64,000 bases of DNA from Nitrosopumilus zosterae (GTDB lineage: Archaea > Thermoproteota > Nitrososphaeria > Nitrososphaerales > Nitrosopumilaceae). Under the pieces are notes generated by a model, which ran no database searches, was not told where the DNA came from, and saw only the letters and a program-made list of their open reading frames with translations. The stretch covers positions 1,056,760 to 1,120,759 of the forward strand of contig NZ_AP026695.1 of NCBI RefSeq assembly GCF_025998175.1, given 5' to 3'. Of the stretch, positions 41,921-50,079 are shown one piece after another (position 1 is the stretch's first letter; every line of letters begins with the position of its first letter). The translations under genes and the position numbers were made by a program.

Positions 41921-42004
41921 TCATTTTGACTTTATTGTTTTTATCCACATCAATACAACACTTGTGCTAACAATTGCAGGTATTGTCAAAAGTCTAGTTT
42001 TCAT
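41921..42004 (-). CDS. 27-aa MKTR micro-ORF, perhaps a gene remnant
   Basis: ATG 42004 gives MKTRLLTIPAIVSTSVVLMW and IKTIKSK, then TGA. Its start overlaps the stop of the 130-aa gene by 11 bp in the recurrent ATGAAAACTAG arrangement. The hydrophobic run is short for a membrane helix. It could be a truncated exported-protein gene (its first 19 bases match the 36456 gene apart from one base) or a translated micro-protein. Confidence 0.4.
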   Translation of the reverse strand: MKTRLLTIPAIVSTSVVLMWIKTIKSK

Positions 42005-42386
42005 TCAAACATCTAATCCGGTCATTGTAATCCATTCCAAAAAATCTAGATATCATTGCTCCCCAACAATCAAATACGCCTGTAATGTAAATTACAAAAA
42101 TCATTGTACTAATTAGAAATACGATGTATCCAAGTTTCCAATTTTTGTGTGTCTTTTTTAGATTGATTGGCAAACAGATAATGTTTGCAAAATAAATTAT
42201 CCACAAACCAATCATTGCATAATTTTGCGTGACCATTCTTACTATATCAGAAATATTTCTTTCAAACATGATTAGTGGACCCAGTGTAAAATAAGATGCG
42301 CCAATACTTAGAATTCCGACGATTACTGCATTAAGCATAAACAAAATATTTGTCTTGTATGATGGAATTTTGAATCTAGTTTTCAT
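41994..42386 (-). CDS. MKTR-type three-helix membrane protein
   Basis: 130 aa from ATG 42386 beginning MKTRFKIPSYKTN. Three or four hydrophobic helices: LFMLNAVIVGILSIGASYF, NYAMIGLWIIYFANIICL, GYIVFLISTMIFVIYITG, and a C-terminal part with two Cys (DCWGA, IRCLN). A longer in-frame start upstream overlaps the 435-aa gene and is not used. It follows that gene by 1 bp. No family recognised. Confidence 0.65.
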   Translation of the reverse strand: MKTRFKIPSYKTNILFMLNAVIVGILSIGASYFTLGPLIMFERNISDIVRMVTQNYAMIGLWIIYFANIICLPINLKKTHKNWKLGYIVFLISTMIFVIYITGVFDCWGAMISRFFGMDYNDRIRCLNEN

Positions 42387-42387
42387 T

Positions 42388-43695
42388 TCATTCTTGAGGT
42401 GTATATGGTTGATATTCATCATCATCGACATTTTCAGGAACATAATTTTCAATAAACAGAATCAACTCTATTGATGATGAACCTTTAGGCACTTTGAAAA
42501 CATAATCAGTGTGGTGTTGTGGATATGGCGCATCTGGTGCTCTAATGAATAGTTGTGTATTGTAATTTACTTCTACACCATTAACTAGTATTATTACGCC
42601 TGTCAAATTCCCGGCATTCCATTCGTTTGGCCCATAACTCATGTAGTAATTGCCCCCATTTTTTGGCACTCTGATTTTTACAAAAGTATCATCAGTGCTT
42701 GGCTCAAAATTCCAAATCGTGTTGCTATCCTCTGGCATAAACTCTATCAAATTTATCTTAAAAGGTGTGGAATACTCGAAGAGATTATAATGCATAGTTT
42801 CAGGATACATGTAATTTCTCTCCAAGAGTTTTTCTACAGAGTTTGGTTTTAAGAACACAGTTTCCATTCTGAGGTTTTTCCATGTTTGTAGTTCTGGAGG
42901 CACGTCGGATTTTTTATTGACTTTTATCGAGTGTGTTTTTGCGTTATCGCTTATTGCACATAAAGGTGATAATTTGTCATCTAGATGAAAATCTCCCAAA
43001 ATGTTATTTCTCATAGAACCGCCAAAATATTTTAGACCATGCCTATCTTTTTGAAATTCACCACAAAAAGATAAAACATTCTCACCATAATCAAAATTAA
43101 ATTTCCCAACAGTAAACTCTTGATCATTTAGATTTGGATTTCCTCTCAATTCGTGTTTTACTGCAGCAGACACAATGGCTTCCTGATCATCAGTCAAGTA
43201 TGATTTTTCTTCAAGAAATATTGCAGCTACCTGTTGTTTTAGCGGACCAAAACACCATCCAAAGTTGGATTCTTCAATTTCAAGTCCATGAACTGATTTT
43301 GGAGTTGGGGTTTCAGTGAATATCTTGGTGTATTGTATGTCTGTACTGTTAATTGCAGATTCTAGCCAATATACCTGATTATCTGTGTAATCAATCACAT
43401 ATCCACAATTGTAACTATTTGGTGTATACATTGCAATTTGTGGACCACGTTCAAGTACAATATCTTGTGTAGAAATATACACATCATACTCTATTCTGAG
43501 CTTCTTTTGAAAAATTTCAGGCATTATTTTTGCAATTAGCAGATCATAGTCAATGTATCCATCAGAGGTAAATCGCACGTTATAATTTTGAGTGTAGGGG
43601 ACATAATCTCTACCAGATGGAGAATAGTCATCAGATTGGGCATGTGCAAGTCCAACAAATCCAACAAAAATCAAGAAAATTACAAAATATTTCAT
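42388..43695 (-). CDS. Secreted protein with jelly-roll-like C-terminal domain
   Basis: 435 aa from ATG 43695, signal peptide MKYFVIFLIFVGFVGLAHAQ. The N-terminal half (~25-210) is mixed, with QNYNVRFTSDGYIDYDLLIAK and Cys pairs (YNCGYVIDY, GWCFGP). The C-terminal ~130 residues (FKINLIEFMPEDSNTIWNF, FVKIRVPKNGGNYYMSYG, AGNLTGVIILVNG, HTDYVFKVPKGSSSIELILF) are beta-rich like carbohydrate-binding or jelly-roll domains. Between them SVEKLLERNYM recalls the end of the recurrent Cys-pair module. It is first in a three-gene minus-strand set. Confidence 0.7.
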   Translation of the reverse strand: MKYFVIFLIFVGFVGLAHAQSDDYSPSGRDYVPYTQNYNVRFTSDGYIDYDLLIAKIMPEIFQKKLRIEYDVYISTQDIVLERGPQIAMYTPNSYNCGYVIDYTDNQVYWLESAINSTDIQYTKIFTETPTPKSVHGLEIEESNFGWCFGPLKQQVAAIFLEEKSYLTDDQEAIVSAAVKHELRGNPNLNDQEFTVGKFNFDYGENVLSFCGEFQKDRHGLKYFGGSMRNNILGDFHLDDKLSPLCAISDNAKTHSIKVNKKSDVPPELQTWKNLRMETVFLKPNSVEKLLERNYMYPETMHYNLFEYSTPFKINLIEFMPEDSNTIWNFEPSTDDTFVKIRVPKNGGNYYMSYGPNEWNAGNLTGVIILVNGVEVNYNTQLFIRAPDAPYPQHHTDYVFKVPKGSSSIELILFIENYVPENVDDDEYQPYTPQE

Positions 43696-43896
43696 ACCAT
43701 ATGAAATCATTAATCAGTCATTGAAAAATGCTTCTGATGTTTTGTATCCATGAACATTTTTTATAAAATATTTGCAATCAAGAGAAAACATTGTAAATGA
43801 TCATTTTTTGCGAAATTGTAAGTAGTTTATATATAAAATTCGCATAATCCTTTAAAAAATTCCAACGTTAGAAAGATAAGTCATAAAAACATAATT

Positions 43897-44667
43897 TTGT
43901 TATTGAGAATTTCCAAAATTATTCTATACGATGAACCAACAGTTTTAGAAATTCAATTAGAAAAATTAGAGAAATTTCTTAGAGATACATTTCCAATACA
44001 AATAGAAATCAGGGATAACTTTTTCAGAAATTTAAATGATGAAATATACAAAAAGATTGCCAGTACAAGAATTTTTGACATAAAAAAACCATTTCAAAAA
44101 CACAATGCATCTATGGAAGACATCTTAATTGAAAAAGAAAACACAGACACGTCTGAAAAAGAAGAAATGGCATTATATGACGGGATCGAACTTCATAAAA
44201 TCATTTCAGAACAAATTCCAAAAGAAGAAAATAACATAGATATTCTGAATATCGTTTTCACAAACAAACTAACATGCACATTTGATGAAAATGACTTTAG
44301 GTATCATGCCAGAGCATTGATTGGCTCTAACCCAACAATTATTTCAACTACAGGAATAATAGAAGCGCCTGCAAAGCCAAAGCAATATTATCTTGATTTA
44401 ATGACAGATTTTTCAAAGGAAGGAATTGACACAATCAAGAAAAAATACGAGGGAGAGTTTTTAGAGTATCACGATTCTCGAATATCAGAAGCTATTGAAG
44501 GATATCTTCTACAAGCCATCATGTATTATGAAACGGGTGAAGCATTTTGTACAGATAAAGAGTGCAGGTTGTATAATGCGCATTGGCAAAAAGAATTAAT
44601 TTCGACTCAATTAAAAAATAAAAAATTTTGTGACAAACATAAAGAAATTCTAAAGAAATTAACTTAA
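43897..44667 (+). CDS. Conserved hypothetical archaeal protein (possibly DUF6775-like)
   Basis: 256 aa, cytosolic, TTG start. It contains NIVFTNKLTCTFDENDFRYHARAL then TIISTTGIIEAPAKP (central, near 130-155) and a C-terminal helical part with CTDKECRLYNAHW and KFCDKHKEIL; the latter Cys/His set could bind zinc. I recall such proteins annotated as a putative metallopeptidase DUF (DUF6775) but see no HExxH, so the activity is uncertain. Its end overlaps the convergent malate dehydrogenase by 9 bp. Confidence 0.6.
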   Translation: MLLRISKIILYDEPTVLEIQLEKLEKFLRDTFPIQIEIRDNFFRNLNDEIYKKIASTRIFDIKKPFQKHNASMEDILIEKENTDTSEKEEMALYDGIELHKIISEQIPKEENNIDILNIVFTNKLTCTFDENDFRYHARALIGSNPTIISTTGIIEAPAKPKQYYLDLMTDFSKEGIDTIKKKYEGEFLEYHDSRISEAIEGYLLQAIMYYETGEAFCTDKECRLYNAHWQKELISTQLKNKKFCDKHKEILKKLT

Positions 44668-45567
44668 AACAGAATTTATTTGATTTTGAATCTTTTTAGA
44701 AGAGTTGGCCAGTTGTTCGGTTTCAGATTCATCGAGCTCGATTTGTTCTATTTCAAAAAGTCCATGGCCATTTATTCGTACAGGCACTCCCATTGCAACA
44801 TTACTTTGCCCATATTCACCATCAAGAACAACAGAAGCGGGAAAAGATAATTCTTTTTTATTGACGATAGCCTCAATAACATCAAAAGTATTTTTTGCAA
44901 TTCCAAATTGGGATCTGCTTTTGAACTTTCTTAGTTCTAGCCAATAATTTTTGACTTTATTAGAAATCACAGATTTTTCATCATCATCTAGCATTGAAGA
45001 CAAAGATGTTCCGTTAACTCTAACTTTTGAGAATATCGGAACCATAGAATCCCCGTGTTCGCCTAGAACTAAAGCATCCAAAATTGAAGAGTTAGGAATG
45101 GACAATTTTTCTGAAATCAGGTATCGGAATCTACTAGAATCAAGACTGGATGCAATGCCTATTACTTTGAATCTAGAGAATCCGGATTCTTTTTGAAAAA
45201 AATATGTCAACACGTCAAGAGGGTTTGAAACCACCAGAACAACTGTAGACGGACAATATCTTTTAATTTTTTCCGCGATGTCTTTAATCATGTTTATTTG
45301 TGAAACCATGTTCTCTGATCTGTCTTTTGAATAAATCCCTGTGCTTGCAGCGATTACAACAATATCAGAATCAGTTAATTTAGAAAAATCATCGGTTCCA
45401 TGAATAGAGAATTCAGAAGTTTGTGGGATAGCATTTGTAATATCCAAAGATTCTCCAATGGCTTTGTCTTTGTTGCGATTGATTAGTAAAACATCATCAA
45501 GCGCATTAGATGCACAAAGAAACGCAATAGATGAACCAACGCGACCGCTTCCAATAATTGAAATCAA
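44659..45567 (-). CDS. mdh: Malate dehydrogenase (LDH-like)
   Basis: 302 aa NAD(P)-dependent malate/lactate dehydrogenase family enzyme. It shows the Rossmann start ISIIGSGRVGSSIAF, VVLVVSNPLDVLTY near 110, GIASSLDSSRFRYL, and the catalytic LGEHGDSMVPIFS near 170. In thaumarchaea it feeds the TCA-type reactions. The Arg of the mobile loop region (KDRSENM, near 83) favours malate over lactate. The UspA gene starts downstream on the same strand by a short gap (its start is 450 bp upstream; mdh is the last of the leftward set). Confidence 0.88.
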   Translation of the reverse strand: MISIIGSGRVGSSIAFLCASNALDDVLLINRNKDKAIGESLDITNAIPQTSEFSIHGTDDFSKLTDSDIVVIAASTGIYSKDRSENMVSQINMIKDIAEKIKRYCPSTVVLVVSNPLDVLTYFFQKESGFSRFKVIGIASSLDSSRFRYLISEKLSIPNSSILDALVLGEHGDSMVPIFSKVRVNGTSLSSMLDDDEKSVISNKVKNYWLELRKFKSRSQFGIAKNTFDVIEAIVNKKELSFPASVVLDGEYGQSNVAMGVPVRINGHGLFEIEQIELDESETEQLANSSKKIQNQINSVLS

Positions 45568-45583
45568 GCCAAGTACAACCAGA

Positions 45584-46015
45584 TTATTTTACAATCAAAA
45601 CCGGGCAACGGGTTTTCTGAGACACGCCATTTGCAACACTTCCCAAGAGAACTTTATCAAAACCAGTTCTTCCATGAGAACCAATAACAATTAGATCATG
45701 TTTTCGCGTTTTGGCAAAAGTCACAATGTCATTAACCACGGATTTTGAAGTAATAATTACAGATTTAGCAACAACATTATTTTTTTCAGCAAGTGATTCT
45801 AGTTTTTCAACATATTTTTTGGCAACCTTACTTTGTTTTTTAATTAATTCATTATCTGCTCTTGAATCATAATATTTGTGATGCCAAGCATCCCCTTCAA
45901 TGCAGGTTAACAAAGTTACTTTGGATTGATATTTTTTTGCTACATCCAATGCCATTTTAAAGGCCCTAGTTGATTGATCCGATAGATCAAATGGCACAAG
46001 AATATTTTGAAACAT
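45584..46015 (-). CDS. Universal stress protein (UspA)
   Basis: 143 aa from ATG 46015 (MFQNILVPFDLSDQS); a longer frame to 46063 overlaps the HPF-like gene and adds a non-family tail. It has the ATP-binding motif GSHGRTGFDKVLLGS (G-2x-G-9x-G-S). It follows the HPF-like gene by 1 bp, so both are made together, and precedes mdh by 16 bp. A second UspA is at 47.3 kb. Confidence 0.88.
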   Translation of the reverse strand: MFQNILVPFDLSDQSTRAFKMALDVAKKYQSKVTLLTCIEGDAWHHKYYDSRADNELIKKQSKVAKKYVEKLESLAEKNNVVAKSVIITSKSVVNDIVTFAKTRKHDLIVIGSHGRTGFDKVLLGSVANGVSQKTRCPVLIVK

Positions 46016-46016
46016 G

Positions 46017-46361
46017 TTAGAATTCTTCCCTTTTACGAATACTTTCTCTTTGTCGATTATCATTATGTTTTGGTAATTCGCCTTCCAATTTTCTGCTCAA
46101 ATCGTCAGCAATTTTCAGAATATCCCATCCAGAAGCAGTGTAAATGAGAGTCTTGTCAGAAGTCTTTACAGATGCAGTAGCATCATAATGAGTTCTTGAG
46201 CCTTCAGGATTTTGATATTCTACAGTAATTTTTGCCTCAATAATATGAGACAGTACCTGCTGGGCTTTTTCCAGTGCGGCACCAAATTTAGATGAAAGGA
46301 TTTCATTCGCAGGTTCATCTTTAGATAAACCAACAACATACAAAGGAACATGGTCAACCAT
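46017..46361 (-). CDS. HPF/S30EA-like (ribosome hibernation-type) protein
   Basis: 114 aa with the beta-alpha-beta-beta-beta-alpha pattern of ribosome hibernation factors: helix FGAALEKAQQVLSHI, strands KITVEYQNPEGSRTHYDATASVKTSD-like (in sections), KTLIYTASGWDILKIADDLSRKLEGELPKH, where 'A....D.Y.AID....KLE.QL.KHK' is typical of HPF/RaiA. It ends in a basic tail RQRESIRKREEF. The link is pattern-based, so moderate. Coupling with UspA fits a stress role in shutting down ribosomes. The strong archaeal factor set is poorly known. Confidence 0.5.
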   Translation of the reverse strand: MVDHVPLYVVGLSKDEPANEILSSKFGAALEKAQQVLSHIIEAKITVEYQNPEGSRTHYDATASVKTSDKTLIYTASGWDILKIADDLSRKLEGELPKHNDNRQRESIRKREEF

Positions 46362-46470
46362 ATACGTATCTTGAAATATGGAAGTAAATATCTTTCTCAG
46401 TAATTACCAAATATGATATTCAATGATGATTGTATTAAGATTAATTAAGAAATAAAAAAACAGAGCCACA

Positions 46471-47325
46471 TTGGATGTAAAAAATATAAAATTATCAGAG
46501 TTAATCACCAAACCAATCACAGTTAATCCCAACTCCACATTATTAAAAACCAGAGAGAGTCTATTAAAAAACAAAGTGAAAAGAGTAGTTATTGTAGATA
46601 AGAAAATACCTGTCGGAGTCATAACTGAGAAAGACATTGCAAAAAAAATTTATGAGTTGGGTTCAAAACCAATCAAATCTGTTAAAGCAAAAGATTTCAT
46701 TCCCAAGAAATTATTTACATTGACAAGAGATAATTCGGTTCAGGAATGTGCAAAGTTGATGAAAAAACACAGAATCAGCCTTGTAATAATCACTAACAAA
46801 GACAACACATTAGGAGGAATTGTGACAGAGACAGATCTTGTAAAAGCATTCCTTACAAAAGAATCAACTTCATTCAAAGTTTCAAAAATAATGAAAAAAG
46901 AACTAATTACTGCAGCACCAAGTGACCCTATATTACATGTAGAAAGTCTGCTGTTAAAATATGGAATATCCAGAGTTATTATTAAAAGAAACCAAATTCC
47001 AGTAGGGATTATTACATTTAGAGACTTTGTGCCTGCAAAGATACCACAATGGATAGCAGAATCAGCTGATCCTAAAGAAGTTCAAGAATACAAATTCAAA
47101 AAAGGGTTGGAAGAAATTCATTCAAATCAAATGAGTTATCTTTTTCCATTTCATGCCACAGACATTATGACGGTAAAACCAATTACAATCGACATGGATG
47201 AGGATATTAAAACTGCAATCACCCTGATGGTCAAACACAATATTAGCGGATTGCCAGTAGTTAAAAAATCAAAACTGGTCGGAATAGTTACAAAATCAGA
47301 CGTAGTTGCAGCATTAGCCGAATAA
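46471..47325 (+). CDS. Four-CBS-domain protein
   Basis: 284 aa consisting only of CBS domains in two Bateman modules: residues ~10-60 and ~70-125, then ~140-190 and ~230-284. Signature ends GVITEKDIAKK, GGIVTETDLVKAF, GIITFRDFVPA, VGIVTKSDVVAAL. Such stand-alone proteins bind adenine nucleotides and regulate partners. The start is TTG. Diverges from the HPF-like gene; converges with the second UspA (2-bp gap). Confidence 0.88.
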   Translation: MDVKNIKLSELITKPITVNPNSTLLKTRESLLKNKVKRVVIVDKKIPVGVITEKDIAKKIYELGSKPIKSVKAKDFIPKKLFTLTRDNSVQECAKLMKKHRISLVIITNKDNTLGGIVTETDLVKAFLTKESTSFKVSKIMKKELITAAPSDPILHVESLLLKYGISRVIIKRNQIPVGIITFRDFVPAKIPQWIAESADPKEVQEYKFKKGLEEIHSNQMSYLFPFHATDIMTVKPITIDMDEDIKTAITLMVKHNISGLPVVKKSKLVGIVTKSDVVAALAE

Positions 47326-47327
47326 TT

Positions 47328-47759
47328 TCACTTTACAATCAACACAGGCTTTTTAGATTTGTGTAAAACATAATTTGATACACTTCCTAGAAAAATCTCC
47401 TTGGCAGAACTTCTCCCACGAGCCCCAATCACAACTAAATCAATTCCGTTTTTCTTGTTATTTGCAAATTTTGCAATATCAAAGCCCGGATCACCTGCGA
47501 TGGCCTTTCCAGTTAATTGTATTCCTTTTTTTGCAGCCCTTACTTTTGCTTCATCAAGTGTCTTTTTTATTTCTGACATTGAATTAAAATCCAAGAAACC
47601 AAGCGGATGGATAGCATAGATTCCAGGTACGGATTTTACTGACAATGCAGTGATGATTCCATGAGATTGTCTTGCAATATGAATAGCCATATCTAATCCA
47701 CGAATGGAGTTTTTTGAACCATCAAGAGGAACTAGAATCTTTTTAGTTTTGACTGCCAT
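47328..47759 (-). CDS. Universal stress protein (UspA)
   Basis: 143 aa, MAVKTKKILVPLDGSKNSIRGL, with GARGRSSAKEIFLGSVS as ATP motif. It lies between the two CBS genes, converging with the first and diverging from the second, which suggests a shared stress or energy-charge response. Confidence 0.88.
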   Translation of the reverse strand: MAVKTKKILVPLDGSKNSIRGLDMAIHIARQSHGIITALSVKSVPGIYAIHPLGFLDFNSMSEIKKTLDEAKVRAAKKGIQLTGKAIAGDPGFDIAKFANNKKNGIDLVVIGARGRSSAKEIFLGSVSNYVLHKSKKPVLIVK

Positions 47760-47870
47760 ATTCTATCACACATTACTTTGAATTTATAACTCTATAATGA
47801 TTTTCTTGACTGATTTTCAATCATGATAATTTAGAATTTATATCATATAATTGAAAAATCACGTAAACAT

Positions 47871-48305
47871 ATGGGCAGTACATTTGTGAATCAATTTATG
47901 AATAAAAATGTGCTAACTGCAGACAAATCAACATCATTGCAAGAGGCAGCACAAAGCATGACCAAGTTGAATGTAGGATGTGTCATTGTCACTGAAAATG
48001 CCAAACCAATAGGGATAATCACTGAACGGGATTTTGTCACCAAAGTCGCTGCAGAAGGAAGACCGCTGTTTACAGAGATTTCAGAAGTGATGTCATCACC
48101 ACTAATCACAATAGAGCCAGGAGAAACAGTTTGGGAAGCTTCGGAAATGATGAGAGAAGAATTAATTCATAAACTTCCAGTTAAAGAAAATGACAAAATA
48201 GTAGGAATAATCACAACAACAGACATTGTAAAAATTTCTAGTGTCGGATCAGACTCAGAGATGCGCAGAATTTGTGATCAGATTCTCTTAAGAATGAGAG
48301 ATTGA
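47871..48305 (+). CDS. Two-CBS-domain protein
   Basis: 144 aa, one Bateman module: CBS1 ends PIGIITERDFVTKV, CBS2 ends IVGIITTTDIVKISS. Followed by a short helical tail (MRRICDQILLRMRD). Adenylate-sensing regulator expected. It is 36 bp upstream of trxB on the same strand. Confidence 0.88.
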   Translation: MGSTFVNQFMNKNVLTADKSTSLQEAAQSMTKLNVGCVIVTENAKPIGIITERDFVTKVAAEGRPLFTEISEVMSSPLITIEPGETVWEASEMMREELIHKLPVKENDKIVGIITTTDIVKISSVGSDSEMRRICDQILLRMRD

Positions 48306-48341
48306 GGATCAAAAAAGATATTCACTTAAATTATTGAAATA

Positions 48342-49361
48342 GTGTCATCAAACATCATGATGGCAGCAGATGCGAGTGCAACAGTTCTAGAAACAAATGA
48401 CAGCGATCCAATGAAGCCAGACAAAACAAAAACAAAATTTGATGTAATCATTATAGGTGCAGGACCTTCTGGATACACAGCAGGGATTTATTGCTCCAGA
48501 GCAGGTTATGACACATTAATTTTATCAGGAATACTTCCCGGAGGTCAACTAGTAAACACGACAGAAGTTGAAAATTATCCAGGATTTGAAAATGGAATAA
48601 TAGGGCCAGATTTGATGATAGAAATGAGAAAACAAACTCAAAGGATGGGCACCACAATTATTGATGATGAGGCAGTAGATGTTGATTTCAGAAGAAAACC
48701 ATTCAAAGTTTTAACTGCGTCCGAAGAGTACGAGGGACGTGCAATAATTATTGCAACTGGTGCAAATCCAAGAAAAATGGGATTGGAAGGTGAACAAAAG
48801 TTTGCAGGTAAAGGGGTTTCGTATTGTGCCACATGTGATGGGCCATTCTTTAGAAATCAAGAAATAATCGTAGTGGGAGGAGGAGATTCTGCAATTGAAG
48901 AAGCCACATTTCTTACAAAATTTGGATCAACTATCCACATCGTACATAGACGAGGAGAGTTACGCGCAAGTAAAGTAATGCAAGAACGTGCAATGAATAA
49001 TGAGAAAATAAAATTTCACTGGGATTCAGTTGTAACAGATATCAAAGGAGATCAAAAAATGCAGCAGGTGATTTTAAAAAATCTAAAAACAAATGAAGAA
49101 ACAGCAATTGATGCTGGAGGTCTTTTTGTTGCAATTGGTCATGAACCCAATACAAAATTATTCAAAGACCAAATTGATTTAGACAAGGAAGGGTATGTTG
49201 TTTTAAAAAATAAAACCCATACAAATGTTGAAGGTGTTTTTGCAGCAGGAGATGTACATGATAGAAATTATAGGCAGGCAATAACGGCTGCAGGATTTGG
49301 ATGCATGGCAGCAATTGATGTAGACAAATATCTCACAGAAAGTGCAGATAAGAAAGAATGA
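48342..49361 (+). CDS. trxB: Thioredoxin reductase
   Basis: 339 aa flavoprotein reducing thioredoxin with NAD(P)H. FAD motif VIIIGAGPSGYTAGIY near 35, redox pair in SYCATCDGPF near 160, NAD(P)H motif VVGGGDSAIEEA near 178 followed by HRRGELRAS (the HRR suggests NADPH), and C-terminal GVFAAGDVHD. The start may be GTG 48342 or ATG 48357; the first ~30 residues are a non-conserved extension. Overlaps the 71-aa gene by ATGA. Confidence 0.93.
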   Translation: MSSNIMMAADASATVLETNDSDPMKPDKTKTKFDVIIIGAGPSGYTAGIYCSRAGYDTLILSGILPGGQLVNTTEVENYPGFENGIIGPDLMIEMRKQTQRMGTTIIDDEAVDVDFRRKPFKVLTASEEYEGRAIIIATGANPRKMGLEGEQKFAGKGVSYCATCDGPFFRNQEIIVVGGGDSAIEEATFLTKFGSTIHIVHRRGELRASKVMQERAMNNEKIKFHWDSVVTDIKGDQKMQQVILKNLKTNEETAIDAGGLFVAIGHEPNTKLFKDQIDLDKEGYVVLKNKTHTNVEGVFAAGDVHDRNYRQAITAAGFGCMAAIDVDKYLTESADKKE

Positions 49362-49573
49362 AAAATGCAGAATGTAAAAAGTGTTTAAATAAATTTCAAC
49401 AAAAAGATATCTACACAATTCAACAATTTCAATATAGAAAAATTCCAACTTACAAGTGGTCACTAAATTTTTTCAAAAAATTAGAAATTAATGAATGGGA
49501 TTCTTTTTGTGAAAAGTGCATAACAGAATATGCTGAAAAATCTAAAGAGGGGTGGGATAAATTAAAAGCATAA
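49358..49573 (+). CDS. Zinc-knuckle protein coupled to trxB
   Basis: 71 aa with ECKKCLNKF at the start and FCEKCITEY near residue 51: two CxxC knuckles for one zinc. Overlaps trxB by 4 bp (ATGA), so expression is coupled. A possible redox-sensitive zinc site and partner of thioredoxin reductase; this is inference from context only. Confidence 0.65.
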   Translation: MKNAECKKCLNKFQQKDIYTIQQFQYRKIPTYKWSLNFFKKLEINEWDSFCEKCITEYAEKSKEGWDKLKA

Positions 49574-49602
49574 ACTGTTTTGAGAAGTAAGGAGACAGTG
49601 TA

Positions 49603-50076
49603 ATGAGTGAAAATTTAGAGAATATTAAAAAATCAATCAGAGAACATAGCGAAAAACTAGCAAAATTAGGAACAGAATTAGCAGAAATCAAGTTTAGTTA
49701 CAAAGTTGAAGAAAAGCCATCCAAAGAATACTGGGAGAAAAGAATGAATGAATACAAAAAATATAATGAAAAATGCTTAGAATATTATAATCAAGTTCAC
49801 TCGATGATAAATTTAATCAATAAAGAAAAATCACAGATGTTTCTATTACATATAAGCAAATTCAGGCAGCTAGGATTAGAATTATTAGAAATCATGCAGA
49901 AAATCAAAGACAATCCGTCAATTGCCGATCCTAAAGACAAACAGAAGAGTCAATGGAGCAAAGACATCAAAAACAAAGTCTCTGAACAGAGCAACAAGTG
50001 TCTCAATCATGAAAAAGAGATGAATGGGTCATTTAGAAATTTTTATCAAAATGAATTAAAGAAAATTTTGGAATAA
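49603..50076 (+). CDS. Helical coiled-coil hypothetical protein
   Basis: 157 aa, nearly all helical and charged: NIKKSIREHSEKLAKLGTEL, YWEKRMNEYKKYNEKCLEYY, FRQLGLELLEIMQKIKDN. No membrane segment. It is preceded by a clear AGGAG-like AAGGAGA 10 bp before the ATG, unusual among the many leaderless genes here. It ends 3 bp from the convergent cysteine synthase. Confidence 0.6.
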   Translation: MSENLENIKKSIREHSEKLAKLGTELAEIKFSYKVEEKPSKEYWEKRMNEYKKYNEKCLEYYNQVHSMINLINKEKSQMFLLHISKFRQLGLELLEIMQKIKDNPSIADPKDKQKSQWSKDIKNKVSEQSNKCLNHEKEMNGSFRNFYQNELKKILE

Positions 50077-50079
50077 AAT

